From assembly GCA_030549495.1 (NCBI GenBank), contig JAUIRK010000173.1:248001-312000 (forward strand): DNA of 64,000 nt, read 5' to 3'. Position numbers and translations under genes: made by a program. Within the stretch, counting starts at the first letter, position 1. Each line of letters begins with the position of its first letter. This stretch comes from Nectonema munidae (taxonomy: Eukaryota > Nematomorpha > Nectonematoida > Nectonematidae). This document shows, one piece after another, positions 48,601-59,939 of the stretch. A model generated the notes under the pieces. That model was given only the letters and a program-made list of their open reading frames with translations. It did no database searches and was not told where the DNA came from.

Positions 48601-51600
48601 GGGGGACCCGCGAAATCGACTATGTGTGCGTGTGTTGAACATTCTTTGGTGAGTTGAGAGAATTGAGGTGAGAGCTTGAATAAAATAAGAAAGAAAGAAA
48701 ACATTATTATACTCTTTATAATTTTCAATAAATATATACAAACAACTTTTTTCCGGCGTTTATTCTGTGTTGAAGGAGTTTGGAAAAGTTTTCCGAGATG
48801 TTGATTGCATTTTCCAATATAAATATCAATTATCTTATTGATTAAAAATGCTGGACTAAATTTTTAATTTTACTAAAAATACCAAAAATTTATATTAAAA
48901 AATAAGTTTATACGGATAAGCCTTTTTGATTCAAAGATGAGGTAGACGCATTTGCCTACCGTTGGCTTATAAGATACGAAGTTTAAAGACTTTCTTTGGG
49001 ATTTCAAGAGTAGAAAAGCTTATGAAAGGTGAATATCATGACTGATTAGATTCTACTGTTTCCACTCAGCAGAATTTAGAAAAATCCACCTTTCTGAATG
49101 TGTTATCTGAAAAAAAATATGTGATTAATCTAGTCTTTGTAATTTTTGAATGCCTTTTTCGTTTCATAATAGAATTCAAATGTTAAATACTTGGAAGTTG
49201 TAAAAATATATTTTTGGTTTTTACAAATTCTTCCAGTACTTAATCACATCTTTATGAAGAATTTTTATGATAGTTTTAGTTTTCTAATCTTTTACTTTTT
49301 CGTCTCTTCAATAATTTAGGATCACGAATAACGCAGTGCTTAGAAAGAAATCATCATTCATTTCTCTTGAAATGGTATTTAACTTGAATAAAATTTAAAG
49401 ATATCCTAAATTTTTACATTCCTTAACCATCCTTAGAATCCAGATGTTTCCTGCAAAAAGAATATGATGTTGCGTGATAGTGAAGAAGTATTGTATTTTT
49501 TATGCATCCAATTAATATCTTTTTTTACTTAATTATTTTGATAGCATATTTGAATAAATTTTTAATTAATTTTATCTAAGTTTACGTGTTTCTATTTAAT
49601 GATTCCAACAATCTTAGAAATTTTGAGCTTTAAAATTCAACTAAAACAGGAACTAAAAAAACTTAAACTTTGTATTCCACTAGCCTGCAAATTAATATTC
49701 TGTAATCTATTTTTATTTTTTGATCAATTTAATGGGAAAATTATCTACTTAGTTTCATCTTTTTAATTTTTCAAACTTACAATCACACTTGTTTTTTTTA
49801 ATTATATTTTTTGAGCAATTTTAGACATTTTTCAGAAGCTATACGTTAAAAATTCTGTGTCCTAGTAATATTTTTTGAAGAGACAGGCATTTTGCTCAAA
49901 AACAGAAAATGTTTCAATTTTATTTTGATTCTCTGTATATAATGAAAATGATTCTATCCGATAAGGAGAACTTAAAACTATTATGAGAATACTATTAGAA
50001 TTTTCCTTGATTTGAGAAAATATTTCTAAAATAAGAAAAATAACATTCCTTTCAAATCATTATAAAACATTCGCGGATGGCCTAGTGGTAGGAGCGTAGG
50101 GTATTTATCCAGATGGTCTAATTCGATTCCTAATCGTAACTATCATTACCATATGTCCATCTATGGAAGATTATTATTACTCGTCTCTATGGATACGATA
50201 CCGATAACTAAAAAAATATATATTATTGTATTTTTGATAAAATATATCAATAATCTTTCGGACAAGTTATTATGGAATTTTATTTAGGAGAAATTATTAT
50301 TATTCTCTTATTATTGAATATTTTATCTATAAGAAAAAGAAAAGGTGCAAAAAATTCAAACAACTCGCCCAAAATATATATTTTGGAGGAAAAGTTAACA
50401 AGGAATTTAGACTTTATTTTGTTTGACCTTTGCTTCAAAAGCTGTAGACTGGCCAAAAATTTAACACCCAAAAATATCCCGCTCTGCTAAAAATTTAGGA
50501 ATTTTTACTACAATCAAATATTTTTTTTAGTTTTCTCCTTTACGCCTCAATTAGCTTGCTTAAACAGTCATTGATTCCTATTTTTACATTATAGAATTTA
50601 GTGGTTCTTTTTGAATGTGCCCTTTTCTTAGTCTTCCCGCTAAAACTTTTAGACCTAATCCACCTTTGACTTCTAATTCGTAGACAGCTTCATATTTATA
50701 AGAAAAACAACTTTAGACACATAATCCTTAAAATTTTAAAAGCTTGATCAAAGCCTATTTCCCAAAAAAATTATTTATTTGAATATATTATTAAAATGAC
50801 TTATTCTTTTGAAATTATTATGCTAATATTTAGTAATTCCAGTAATTTCAAATTTTAAACTTTTTTAGTCTTAAAATTTTGTATTAAAAATTCGAAAGCA
50901 GAGCATAGGAAAGGCAGGGGTGGTTCTAGAAATTGGCATTGGGGGGGGGGGCGGATTTTACTAAACTAGAACTCAAATTTGAAGCATATAAGATTTATCA
51001 AAATTTTTAAGATATTTTTATTTTATTTTGGGTAATAGTTTAATAAAAAGCGAAAATGGACTTTTTATCATAAAACTTAGAGTATCATAATAATATATCA
51101 AAAAATTATAAGTTTATTGTAAGAAAGTATCTATAGATTAAGAACTAAGAGTATTAAGGAGCCTCATCCGTCTAGGACACTTTATCATACTTATAAATAA
51201 CGGTGTCAAATCTCAATCGAATATCTTTGTGAACAAAAAGAAGAATGAGAGCATAAACGATCCTCATTCATTGAACTGCGAAGTGAATTGATGCGGTAAA
51301 ACTTGATGTGTTTAAATAATAAATTTACAAAAAAAAATTGGAAAATATAAAAGTAATAAGTGTCACACTTAACTACGATTGAAACATAAAAAACTTTTTA
51401 GGGCTTCTCACTTTAGAGAAAGATTGAATCTAATAAACGAGTTGCAGAAATCATATTTGAGTTTTACGAAAAGAATTAGATCAAGAAAAATTTTCAAGCA
51501 ATTGGCGATGCCATTTTAGGGGGGGGGGCGTACACCGGTTCCACCCGCCTTTAAATCCGCCAGTGAAAGGTATAACTTATTTTATCTGCATAATCTTTTC

Positions 51601-54600
51601 ATTAAATAATAATAAATAGACAATAAAAATCAATCAAGATATATGAATAAAAATACCACTATTTCGTAGTTTTTAAAAAGAGTCTTGAATTTAAAGGCTT
51701 CCTTTTTCAATAAAAATTTCACTTTTCCATGACTGATTTTTATATTTTAAAATTATATCCTACTTTGCTCATTTTATTTTCATAGCTAACACTCTAATCT
51801 AATATAATGATTTATCTTAGAAGGAAGAAAACTTTTTATTGTCCAGTTTATTCCTTGCCCTAAGATCTGGCTGTATTGAGAAGGTAAGTTTACCCCTTTT
51901 TCAAACTTCTATATTCTATTTTCATTCTTTTAAGGCTGAACGCCTCTGTTCCAGCTCTGGCAAATTCTGGCTAATGTCCTTATTTGAAGGCGGACGCTTA
52001 TACAACAATCCAAACTTCAACTCTTCCTTCCCACTCGAGTCTAAGTGCATAGAAGGAAATCCTAATAGAAGATTGTGGAAAGTAATGAGCTGGAAGATTC
52101 AGGTGATTTCATCATTATCACCTGATTGGTCAATTAGTTACCCTCTCTCAACCCACTCCCCTATTTAATTAAAAAAGTGGATTTTGATTGAGGCATAAAT
52201 CTTCATACTTGGATATGGGCGACATAAACGCTGTTTTCTTCATCAAAACACTCAACAACACTTTTACCCTACCTTATAAACTATTAATTGAAATATTTGA
52301 AAATATATGATTTGGAATCAGTAATAAAAACTATGTATTTATAATGATGAATTTAGCATTCAATAATTGAGCACTTTTAAATTATATAACATATCTTTTT
52401 GAATACACAATCTGGTATTTAAATATTTTATATACAAAGATTCCAAGATTGCACCTTCAGAAAAGTTATTACATGTGCTCAATTCAATACATCAAATTGC
52501 TCTATATTATACGAATTTTTAAAAACTATTTGTACAAATTATATTTGAAAATCGTCATGTTGGAGAAAATTACAAAAACTTTTTTTTTATTTTTTTAAAA
52601 TTAAAAAACCTTTTTTTAGTTAGCCGAGTCAGACCTGAGATTTTAAAGGGTTAGTCGGCGATCGGCATCTAATAAAATTTGGAGTTGGATTCAGTGTAGG
52701 ATAAAAATACTTTTTTAGAGTATCATGAAAAAAGAATCAAATAAGTTTAATTTTTGTAAGCATATAGCCATTTATGCTCGAATCCAGAAGTAAGATTTTT
52801 TAGAATTCGCAAAGTCGGATATTTTCCTTTCGACTCGTCAGTCCTGATTCCCAACCTTGGAAAGTGTGTGAAAAATTGATTTTAGTGTTTAACATTTAAA
52901 AGTGCGATTCTTTATACTTTCAAACTTGTAACAAAACAGATTGCCATAGTTTTTTGAAGCGCCTTAAAAAGTGTCTAAGTTTATTCACTAAAAAGTTTGA
53001 ATGTCAATACAAAATTTTTGTATACGTATCTGTATGTGAGGAGATGTTTTTCTCCTTACATAAAATTGATGCTAAAATGAGTCAACTTTTGAAGATGCGA
53101 CTTTCCAACTAAAATTTAACTTTTGACGTCTGTATGGAAATATCGCCTCCCTTTTACTTTGCCACCTCTCCATTTGTTTTCTTTAGAAGAATTAAATCCC
53201 ACTTCCTTTATCACCATTTTTGAAAAGGATTTAACAAAGGCAACACTTAAGACTCATTTGTCGTCATGTTGTTGCATACAAACGAATTTTATTCAATTCC
53301 CAAATATCCTATTTTACCTCTTTTTTTTTTTTTAGGAAAACCTTAAAAGTGATGAGGAAAAGTGTATTTTTGCTATTTTATCATCCAATTTTAATGAATA
53401 TAAAAGATACTGCAAAAACTTTTACGATCTTATTTGGGCTTATTTCAAGGTATTTTTAAATTTTCTTACACACGTAAATAAATTACTAAGTTTTGTCCAA
53501 ATTCTATTTCCAATAAAAATGTGTGATTTTGCACTGTGTTGAATATGCTGCTGTCTTCTCTCTATTCGCAAAATTGCTTACATTTTGTTCTATTTTGGAA
53601 ATAATCAATATTTTCATTTTTGATGCGTAGCATTGGATATTTCTGTCAAGCAATTCAAAAAGATTTGAAAAATATACGTTTTTTCAAGGTTTGGCAAAAC
53701 GTTTCTATTTTTCAACTCTTTGCTATTAATATTTATTTAAATGATTACCTTTTTTTATAGACATTACCGTCAAAAGTTCTTTTCTTTTTTATATTTTTCA
53801 AATGAGAGATAGCTTTAGTAGAAAGATATCTTTTCATCAAACTCATCAGCTAAATACAGAGAAAAATAAAAAGATAATGAGATATTTATATTTATGTTTC
53901 TAGTTACATTTGCACAAAACATGATAAAAGTAAAAAATATATATATAATAATTCAACAAAAATCCTATCCAAAAAAGTATGCCTTATTGTAAAAATTTCG
54001 AATTGTCATATTTATCTGGATGCTTGCGAATAATACCAAAGGAAATCTTGATTCATGCTTTGCTAACTAATAAAATTTCCCTAAAATCATTTCTTGTTGC
54101 GTTTTTACATTTTTTATTGAGCTTAGCAACCAATTTTTTATTGAGCTTATCAAACAAATTTTTATTGAGCTTAGCAAACAATTTTTTATTGATAACTTTG
54201 AAATAGACAAATTTATTTTTCATTTACTTAGTCTTGAAATTATTTAATTTATTTTAACTTTTTATAACCGTTCACCTACATTTTTATGATTCAAAGAACA
54301 ATTTATGAAATAACAATTAATTTTCAATAACTCCAAAAGTAAATTTATTTTTAGAATATAATTCTGTGTAGTTCAATTCTTAGCCGCTGAAATTTTGAAT
54401 GAAAGTTAGGAACTATAGGGCAAACCTCAATACAAAATTTCATGCAATTTGGAAAACAGTAAGATAATCATTTTTAACCTCAGATTTTTTAGAAATAAAT
54501 ACATAGTATCTTGGCTAAGCTCTGTATGCATATATAATGCCCCGGAGCTTTGCCAAGCTCCTAACATGAAGGAATGGTGTCACGAGTATCAAACAGATGG

Positions 54601-57600
54601 GGAGCATCGTATTTTTATTGCATTTAAATTGTTTCTTAAAGTTCGGTAGTTGTGTGTTTTTTATTGGATTTTTTAATACGACCTCAATTATTAGCCTTGC
54701 AAATAATTCAAATGTAAATTTATCTTATGTCTCCAGTTTTAAATTTGGTGTTGTTATATTTAAATATTTTTAAGATTTTGATAGATATCAAAGTGGAGAA
54801 AGAACTAAACTCATTCCTCCTTCCTAATCCACTTTTTCCTCAGCTTGAATTGCCTGATCTTTTTTGGAGTCAAGAGTGAGTTTTAACATTTTAAAATATT
54901 TTTTATATTTATTATGAAGGAAAGTTTTGCTATATTTTAATTTTAATTTTTTCCTTTTCTATTATGCTTAAATATTTATTGATTTGTCTCTCTATAACTT
55001 CATTTCAAATCTTTATTGTAAAAAATGATCTTTATATTTACTTATATCGGAAAGGATCATTATTCTGTTTAATTTTTTTCAAATATCTTCTTCCTACTTT
55101 TAACAAAGGTGAAGGTACGTTGGAGTTTTTCCATCGACAAAACAACTATTAACAAAGAAGGCTTGATGCTGGATCGAAACCAAGACTTTGTGGTATCGAA
55201 GGCATGTATGCAACCAACCCTACAGACTGACGCAAATATTAATTAATTAGTTCATCATATTTATTGAACTATTTAAAACCAAAATACTTTAATTAGAAAG
55301 TAAATGCAAAAGAAATTAAAAAAAAAAAGAGAAAAATCTCTTAGTGTTGGAACATTGCGTTTAGTGAAACTTTATATTCGTTGAAAATTCTTGAAGGATA
55401 GCGTATTTTGTATTTTAGATTTTTTTGCTATCTTCGTTTTCACAACACTATACTATTAAAAGAAAAAATTGAAAGTAATTTAACATTTTTTAAAAAGATT
55501 TCGACTCATCCTAATACTAAGATTCTATTCAATCGAATTTGCTTTTATTAGACTTGCTTCTATACTCATACAATATCTATATGTTTTTTCAAATCGCTTT
55601 TTGCCTTAAGACGCCTTGAACTGAAAGATGCCATCAACGAGTTTCCATTTGGAGGGAATGAGGAAGCAGAATATTATTGTGCAATTTTCAAAAACATCAT
55701 TAAAAATGATATACCAGGTTGACTTATTATTTTACAATTTTAACTATGACGTTGGTTTTCATATTTACGGAGTAGGAATGTTAGACGAGAATTTGTTCTA
55801 TGAAGAAGAATTTTTTATTAGATCGCTACTTTGAGATACATAAAAGTTGCTCAATGTTTGATCATACCATTTTTTACTTTCCATTCCACTTTATGTGAAT
55901 ATTTGGCAAAAAGTTAAACTTTCAAATTGAATGTTAAATTAAAGTTCTAATAAGATCAAAGTTAAATGTGCAGAGTTTTATCAACATCAAAAAATTTTTT
56001 TTACTTTTTAAATTGTAAAGTAAAAAGGTACTTATATTTAAATTTTGTTTCTTCTTTATTCAATATTTTACCATTTAGATATTCAGAACGTTTTTTCTAA
56101 AAAAAAAAGATGATTAATTTTTTATCACGAACTTAAAAATTTTAATCAAAGTAAAAAAAGATGCACTTAAAGTATATAAATGTGATACCTTTTAAAATGG
56201 CAATCCTTGATGAAATAATTTTTTCTCTATTATTCCTTCTTAAATCCGTGATAAATATTTCTCCTCACTAAAATTCTTTTATACAGACTTCAGTTTTATA
56301 AAGATTAGACTCATTATGAATTAATCGGATATAACAACTTTGAATTTCAATTTATCATAAGATACATTTAAATGCAATATGTACTTCATAATAAAATCAA
56401 TGTATTCCTAACAATATCCTTAAAAGCCTTTTTTTTTTACTAAAACTTTGGTTTTATTTTTATATACTCGCTATCTCGGTTAGTATAGTATGGTTGGGGT
56501 CCAATAAATGCAATCGCCACATTCATACTTTAACAAGGTTTGCGCGATAATAAAGGAACACTGTGCCCCGATATTTGGCCGAGTGACATTTGGTCAAACG
56601 GAGCTTTAGCCGGATGGACATTTCACCGAAAATCTACATTTAATTTGACAGTTTTGGTGGACGTTGCTTTATTTCCCTTAAATTTGCAAGCCTGTGCTCT
56701 ATACAAATCTACAGCGTAATTTTGTTTTCTTTTATTATGCACAAGTTTTTTTATATACACAATTACACAAGTTATGTAATGAATAACTTTTCTACTCAAA
56801 GTTACTACTTGCCAAATGTGCTATGATATGACGGCGGCATGACTGATATAGCGTAATTTTTGTTTTCTTTTATTATGCTTGACTTCTATAAAGGTAAAGG
56901 TACCGTGGGGTGTTTTCATCGAGAAGGCACAATTGCGCCTCTTGTATCGAACTATGAGAAAAGTAGAATTGATGCGGGATCGAACCCAAGACCTTGAGTT
57001 ATCGAAACCCAGTACCTAGCCAACCCTACTTACGCCTCTATACACAAATGATGTGATGAATCATTTAATCTACTATGAGTTACATGAAAAATAGTTCATT
57101 CAGTTGGCTAAATGCCTATTCTGCTAAATATCCCCCTCATCCAAAATTGTATTAACTAACTTGACATTTTTATTTAATAGATTTATATTATTATTATTTT
57201 TTAGTTTTGTACTACATTTATCATACTTGTATACAAATTAAATTCTTTTTTTTCAAAAATGTTAACGCTGTTATCGGGCTATACCTCTGTTTTTGGGTTT
57301 TAAGTATTTCAGTGTATGAGTGTCTAATGTCAATATGTATTTATTGTGCATGTATTGGTATGCACGGATCTATGTATTCGTATATGTGTCTCTATATTTT
57401 TCTGTCAGACGTGTATTTAATACAAATAAATAGAAACGTTTGTGTCAAGAATGTTAAAAAATGTATATATAATGTATTCATGTACGATTGCGCTAACACT
57501 AAACCTTACCCCAAACTTAACACAACGGTAATAGTAACCGTGATGCTAATTCTAAACTATCCAAACCCCGAGAATAGCTTTTCAAAATTTTACACATGAA

Positions 57601-58607
57601 TGCCCATTTAGAATCAGCGGTAGAGTGCTTTGCTTACATTTTATTTTTCAGTTGATCATACTTTTGATGAATCTCATTTCGTATCATTTCAATTTCTTAT
57701 GATAATTACTAATTTCAAAAATCATATAATTTTTTTTTGTATTTTTTCAATACTTTTTTTTTTATCACAATTCATTTCATAAAAGTTTGCTTTCCATTTT
57801 CCTCAAACAAAAAATTTTAATCAGTGTTTTGAATCAAAATTTTCAATTTTTTTAATCCTTCAAGAAAGGACTCATAACGAATCGAGTTTGCACAATTTTT
57901 CTATACTTTAAAAAAAGTAATGTTGAATCTTGTAATTTAGGGAAATATTTTACTTTAGTATAACTAAACGTTGATTTCGTGAGCAATTTATTCAATTTTT
58001 TATTTTTATAAAACTATAATTTTTTACTAATATTTATTTTTTTATTTAATAAAAAAAAGAGGAAGAATAAGAATAATAACATACAGCATGGTGGATCAAA
58101 CCAAATAGGTTATTGTCACACCTATAAAAAAAATAGAAACACTATACTAAATTCATATTTACAACATGACTTAAAAATGATATAAAAAATAGGAGAAAAA
58201 ATCCAGATAATAATTATAAAAGTAAAAAAAGAAGTGAGGAACAGTTATATAATAGGATAAAAACTTAAATAAGTTTATATATAAACGTTACTAATGTTTA
58301 GTTAAAAAATCACTGCTTCTTGGCATAGTTAATATTTAAAAATGTAATATTTCAGTTTAAATTTGTCTTTCTCAAATTTCTCTTTCCAATGTATAAATAA
58401 TAATAATAATAAAAATATAATTAATTGTATCTTTTAGGCTTGTTTAGAGACATCTTTTATTCCAGCTTACTTGCCAATCAAGAAAGCAGCATAAACCTTT
58501 TTCTTTCTTTGAACATGGCTGCTCACTTAGTCTTTCTCTTTTCGAAGTACTATCGAGACTATTGTGATTTGGAATTGGCTAGTGAAATTATAGACAAATT
58601 TTTGCAG
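45668..58607 (+). CDS. nup107: NUP107, nuclear pore Y-complex nucleoporin (ten internal coding exons, partial gene)
   Basis: NUP107 is an alpha-helical scaffold subunit of the Y (NUP107-160) complex of the nuclear pore. Exons read as 45668-45770, 46590-46661, 46726-46817, 49437-49492, 51847-51883, 51935-52102, 53336-53449, 54775-54875, 55611-55717 and 58438-58607. All have AG acceptors and GT donors. Phases agree at every junction except 46817 to 49437, where a short exon is missing. About 340 codons align in order with human NUP107. Landmarks are HELRCWELMDILFQHRI (human QEMVTWRLLASLYRDRI), IVERFYDLDDSIVESQ, SGCIEKAERLCSSSGKFW followed by EGNPNRRLWK (human EGNPYRRIWK), YDLIWAYFK (human DTVWAYFRV), and the last exon with NMAAHLVFLFSKYYRD. 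N-terminal exons lie upstream, possibly including 35089-35177. The C-terminal half was not found and presumably lies past 64000. Introns reach about 2.7 kb and hold SINEs and repeats. Confidence 0.85.
45950..46490. repeat. hAT (Charlie-like) repeat remnant in a NUP107 intron
   Basis: Left side AAATGGCCCGCGTGCCGCAT and right side GTGCGGCCCACAACAG resemble the paired ends of hAT non-autonomous repeats. The middle is AT-rich with no coding signal. Confidence 0.4.
47288..47357. repeat. Perfect 35-bp tandem duplication
   Basis: Two identical 35-bp units (47288-47322 and 47323-47357) start GTGAATCGCATTATTATACT. Each unit ends with a potential GTAATG/GTAATA donor. The pair lies just after an AG in the interval where a short NUP107 exon is missing. 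Confidence 0.9.
48543..48625. repeat. hAT-type repeat end in a NUP107 intron
   Basis: TAGTGTTTCCCAACCTAG followed by a GTGGACCCAACACTTGG block is the usual start of hAT-derived repeats. The other end was not found. Confidence 0.4.
50072..50212 (+). repeat. tRNA-derived SINE or tRNA-like repeat, family B (NUP107 intron)
   Basis: Has a good A box TGGCCTAGTGG (50078-50088) and a B box AATTCGATTCC about 32 bases later, followed by an unrelated tail ending GATACGATACCGATAACT. The head does not fold into an obvious complete tRNA with acceptor stem and CCA, so a SINE is more likely than a gene. The body differs from family A. Confidence 0.55.
50912..51566. repeat. hAT-type non-autonomous repeat in a NUP107 intron
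   Basis: The left end GCAGGGGTGGTTCTAGAAAT runs into a poly-G tract (50940). The right end, read in reverse, is CACTGGCGGATTTAAAGGCG, preceded by another poly-G tract at 51520. Such paired GGCGGAT / poly-G ends are common in arthropod hAT-type repeats. Confidence 0.5.
54105..54192. repeat. Short tandem repeat, about 30-bp unit, three copies
   Basis: TTTTTATTGAGCTTAGCAA recurs three times with small changes inside a NUP107 intron. Confidence 0.75.
55103..55232 (-). repeat. tRNA-derived SINE, family A, copy 4 (NUP107 intron)
   Basis: Minus-strand order: AGGGTTGGTTGCATAC, TTCGATACCACAAAGTC, B box TGGTTTCGATCC, AGCATCAAGCCTTCTTTG, and the end GTACCTTCACCTTTGT. It lies between NUP107 exons 54775-54875 and 55611-55717. 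Confidence 0.65.
56560..57140. repeat. Repeat with internal duplication, split by a SINE
   Basis: The left part CGAGTGACATTTGGTCAAAC and GGATGGACATTTCACCGAAA, with the right part GGCTAAATGCCTATTCTGC, resemble the inverted ends of a known type of arthropod repeat (GGACATTT / AAATGTCC). Inside, AGCGTAATTTTGTTTTCTTT TTATTATGC-type text occurs at 56717 and again at 56850. The second unit is interrupted by a SINE and resumes at about 57041 with TATACACAAATGATGTGATG. Confidence 0.5.
56890..57040 (-). repeat. tRNA-derived SINE, family A, copy 5 (fullest)
   Basis: Minus-strand sequence starts AGGCGTAAGTAGGGTTGGCT with an A-box-like GGTTGGCTAGGTAC and a perfect B box GGGTTCGATCCC. The body follows (CTCATAGTTCGATACAAGAG, GCGCAATTGTGCCTTCTCG, AAAACACCCC), ending GGTACCTTTACCTTTATA. 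The tRNA-like head plus a fixed body and no protein capacity define a Pol III SINE. It is inserted within one unit of a duplicated segment in a NUP107 intron. Confidence 0.8.
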
Positions 58608-58779
58608 GTTTTTATTTACTCATATTCATCGATAACCCATATTTAAATTAATTTTATGTTTCATGCTGATAAAATAGTGAAAATTAATGTATAGTAAAGA
58701 AAATGCTGTCTTAAGAAAAACAGTGATGGCAATTTTCAGTCTTTACATCTCAGTACATCCAAAAAAGATGCAAAATTTT

Positions 58780-59160
58780 TCATTTTTTCCGAAGAAAAAG
58801 TTAAAATTCTGATCGAGTGCTTTAAACTTGGGGAGAAGATCTTCGAAAACATTTTCTATTTGCCAGAAAATAACTATCATCCACATAAAAGAAATACGTT
58901 GTATATTTTATTTCAAAAAACGCAGGTGTAGGGCCAAGTTGAGTTTTTTTCCTCATCGCATCAATTTCTTGATTAAAAGATTCCTTAAAGTAGGATCTAG
59001 CATTCTTTACAACATAGCGGTTAAATTTCTAAAGAAATTTTGTGCAATACTCAAAGAAGAAATTTTTTCCTGGAATATTATCAGGGAATAAATGTCAATA
59101 CCTTTATCAATTGGAACATTAGTAAAAATTGGTAATATCAAAAGAACCCATTAACTGTTT
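58780..59160 (-). mobile_element. Second Penelope-like RT remnant
   Basis: Minus-strand pieces MGSFDITN, NVPIDKGIDIYS, NQEIDAMRKKTQLGPTPAFF and TYFFYVDDSYFLANRKCF follow the same order as the copy at 43.6-44.2 kb. The YVDD catalytic box is visible. It is heavily degraded. It lies just 3' of the last NUP107 exon found, probably inside the next NUP107 intron. Confidence 0.65.
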
Positions 59161-59939
59161 TGATTTACACAATTAATTGACCAATTCAAACAATATATCA
59201 AACAATTTTCTTATACTAATTTAATACAAATTTTTGTTCGCAGACCAAAACTTTTTTTCAAAGTTAAAATCTAATTTAAGCATAGAAATGAATTTTACCT
59301 TTTTTAAAGCTGTTGGAAGTACATTTTTTTTTCAGAGAGATGTGTCTTATAATTTTACATATCAAGAAAGTCTAATATTTTTAAGAATCAAACTAGTAAG
59401 CATAGTTTCGGAGGCAGAAAAATCCTATTACTCCTTCTCCGCAGCAAAAATATTTGAATCTCTGGCTTCGGCTCTATCATCTTTTTCTTAAGTGTTAAAA
59501 GATTTCTTTTTAACATTGCTTAGTGCATGACGAACGTATGAAAACTCATACTGTGAAGAGCTAGACTTATTATTTTAACAGATTATAATCCTAACTCAAT
59601 CTCTTCTCCATTTTTGAAAAGTACACCTGCTCCAACTCAGTCTTGCTACTAACCCGTTTATTATTTTTTGTAAACCTCATTGTGAAGTCTTTTAATGTTC
59701 ATTCTCATCTTTAAAATGTGCGTATATCTTGTCCTTAGACAATTAGCTTTTTATGATTTTAAAGTTAGACAGATTTTCATGTAAAAATGAACCTTTTTGA
59801 AAGTACGATTCTTTACCTTTTGAGTTATATCCTTGGCCATATTTGGAATTGGTGCATTTTTGTTTTAAATTTGTTGAAATGATTTTTAGGTGAAGTTGAT
59901 GACATGACTTCTGACTATTAAATTAGCTGAATTTTTGCG
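59161..59939. other. AT-rich DNA between retroelement remnants
   Basis: An open + stretch at 59234-59491 has no recognisable motif and no match to the expected next part of NUP107. Nothing else was seen. Confidence 0.35.

Noticed and set aside
50078-50130. tRNA gene
   Set aside because: A and B boxes are present, but no complete acceptor stem or cloverleaf can be drawn. Called a SINE instead.
57207-57599. 130-codon open frame on the + strand
   Set aside because: Composition is cysteine/tyrosine-rich from TATG/TGT repeats. It has no family motif or splice context and lies within repeat-derived NUP107 intron DNA.
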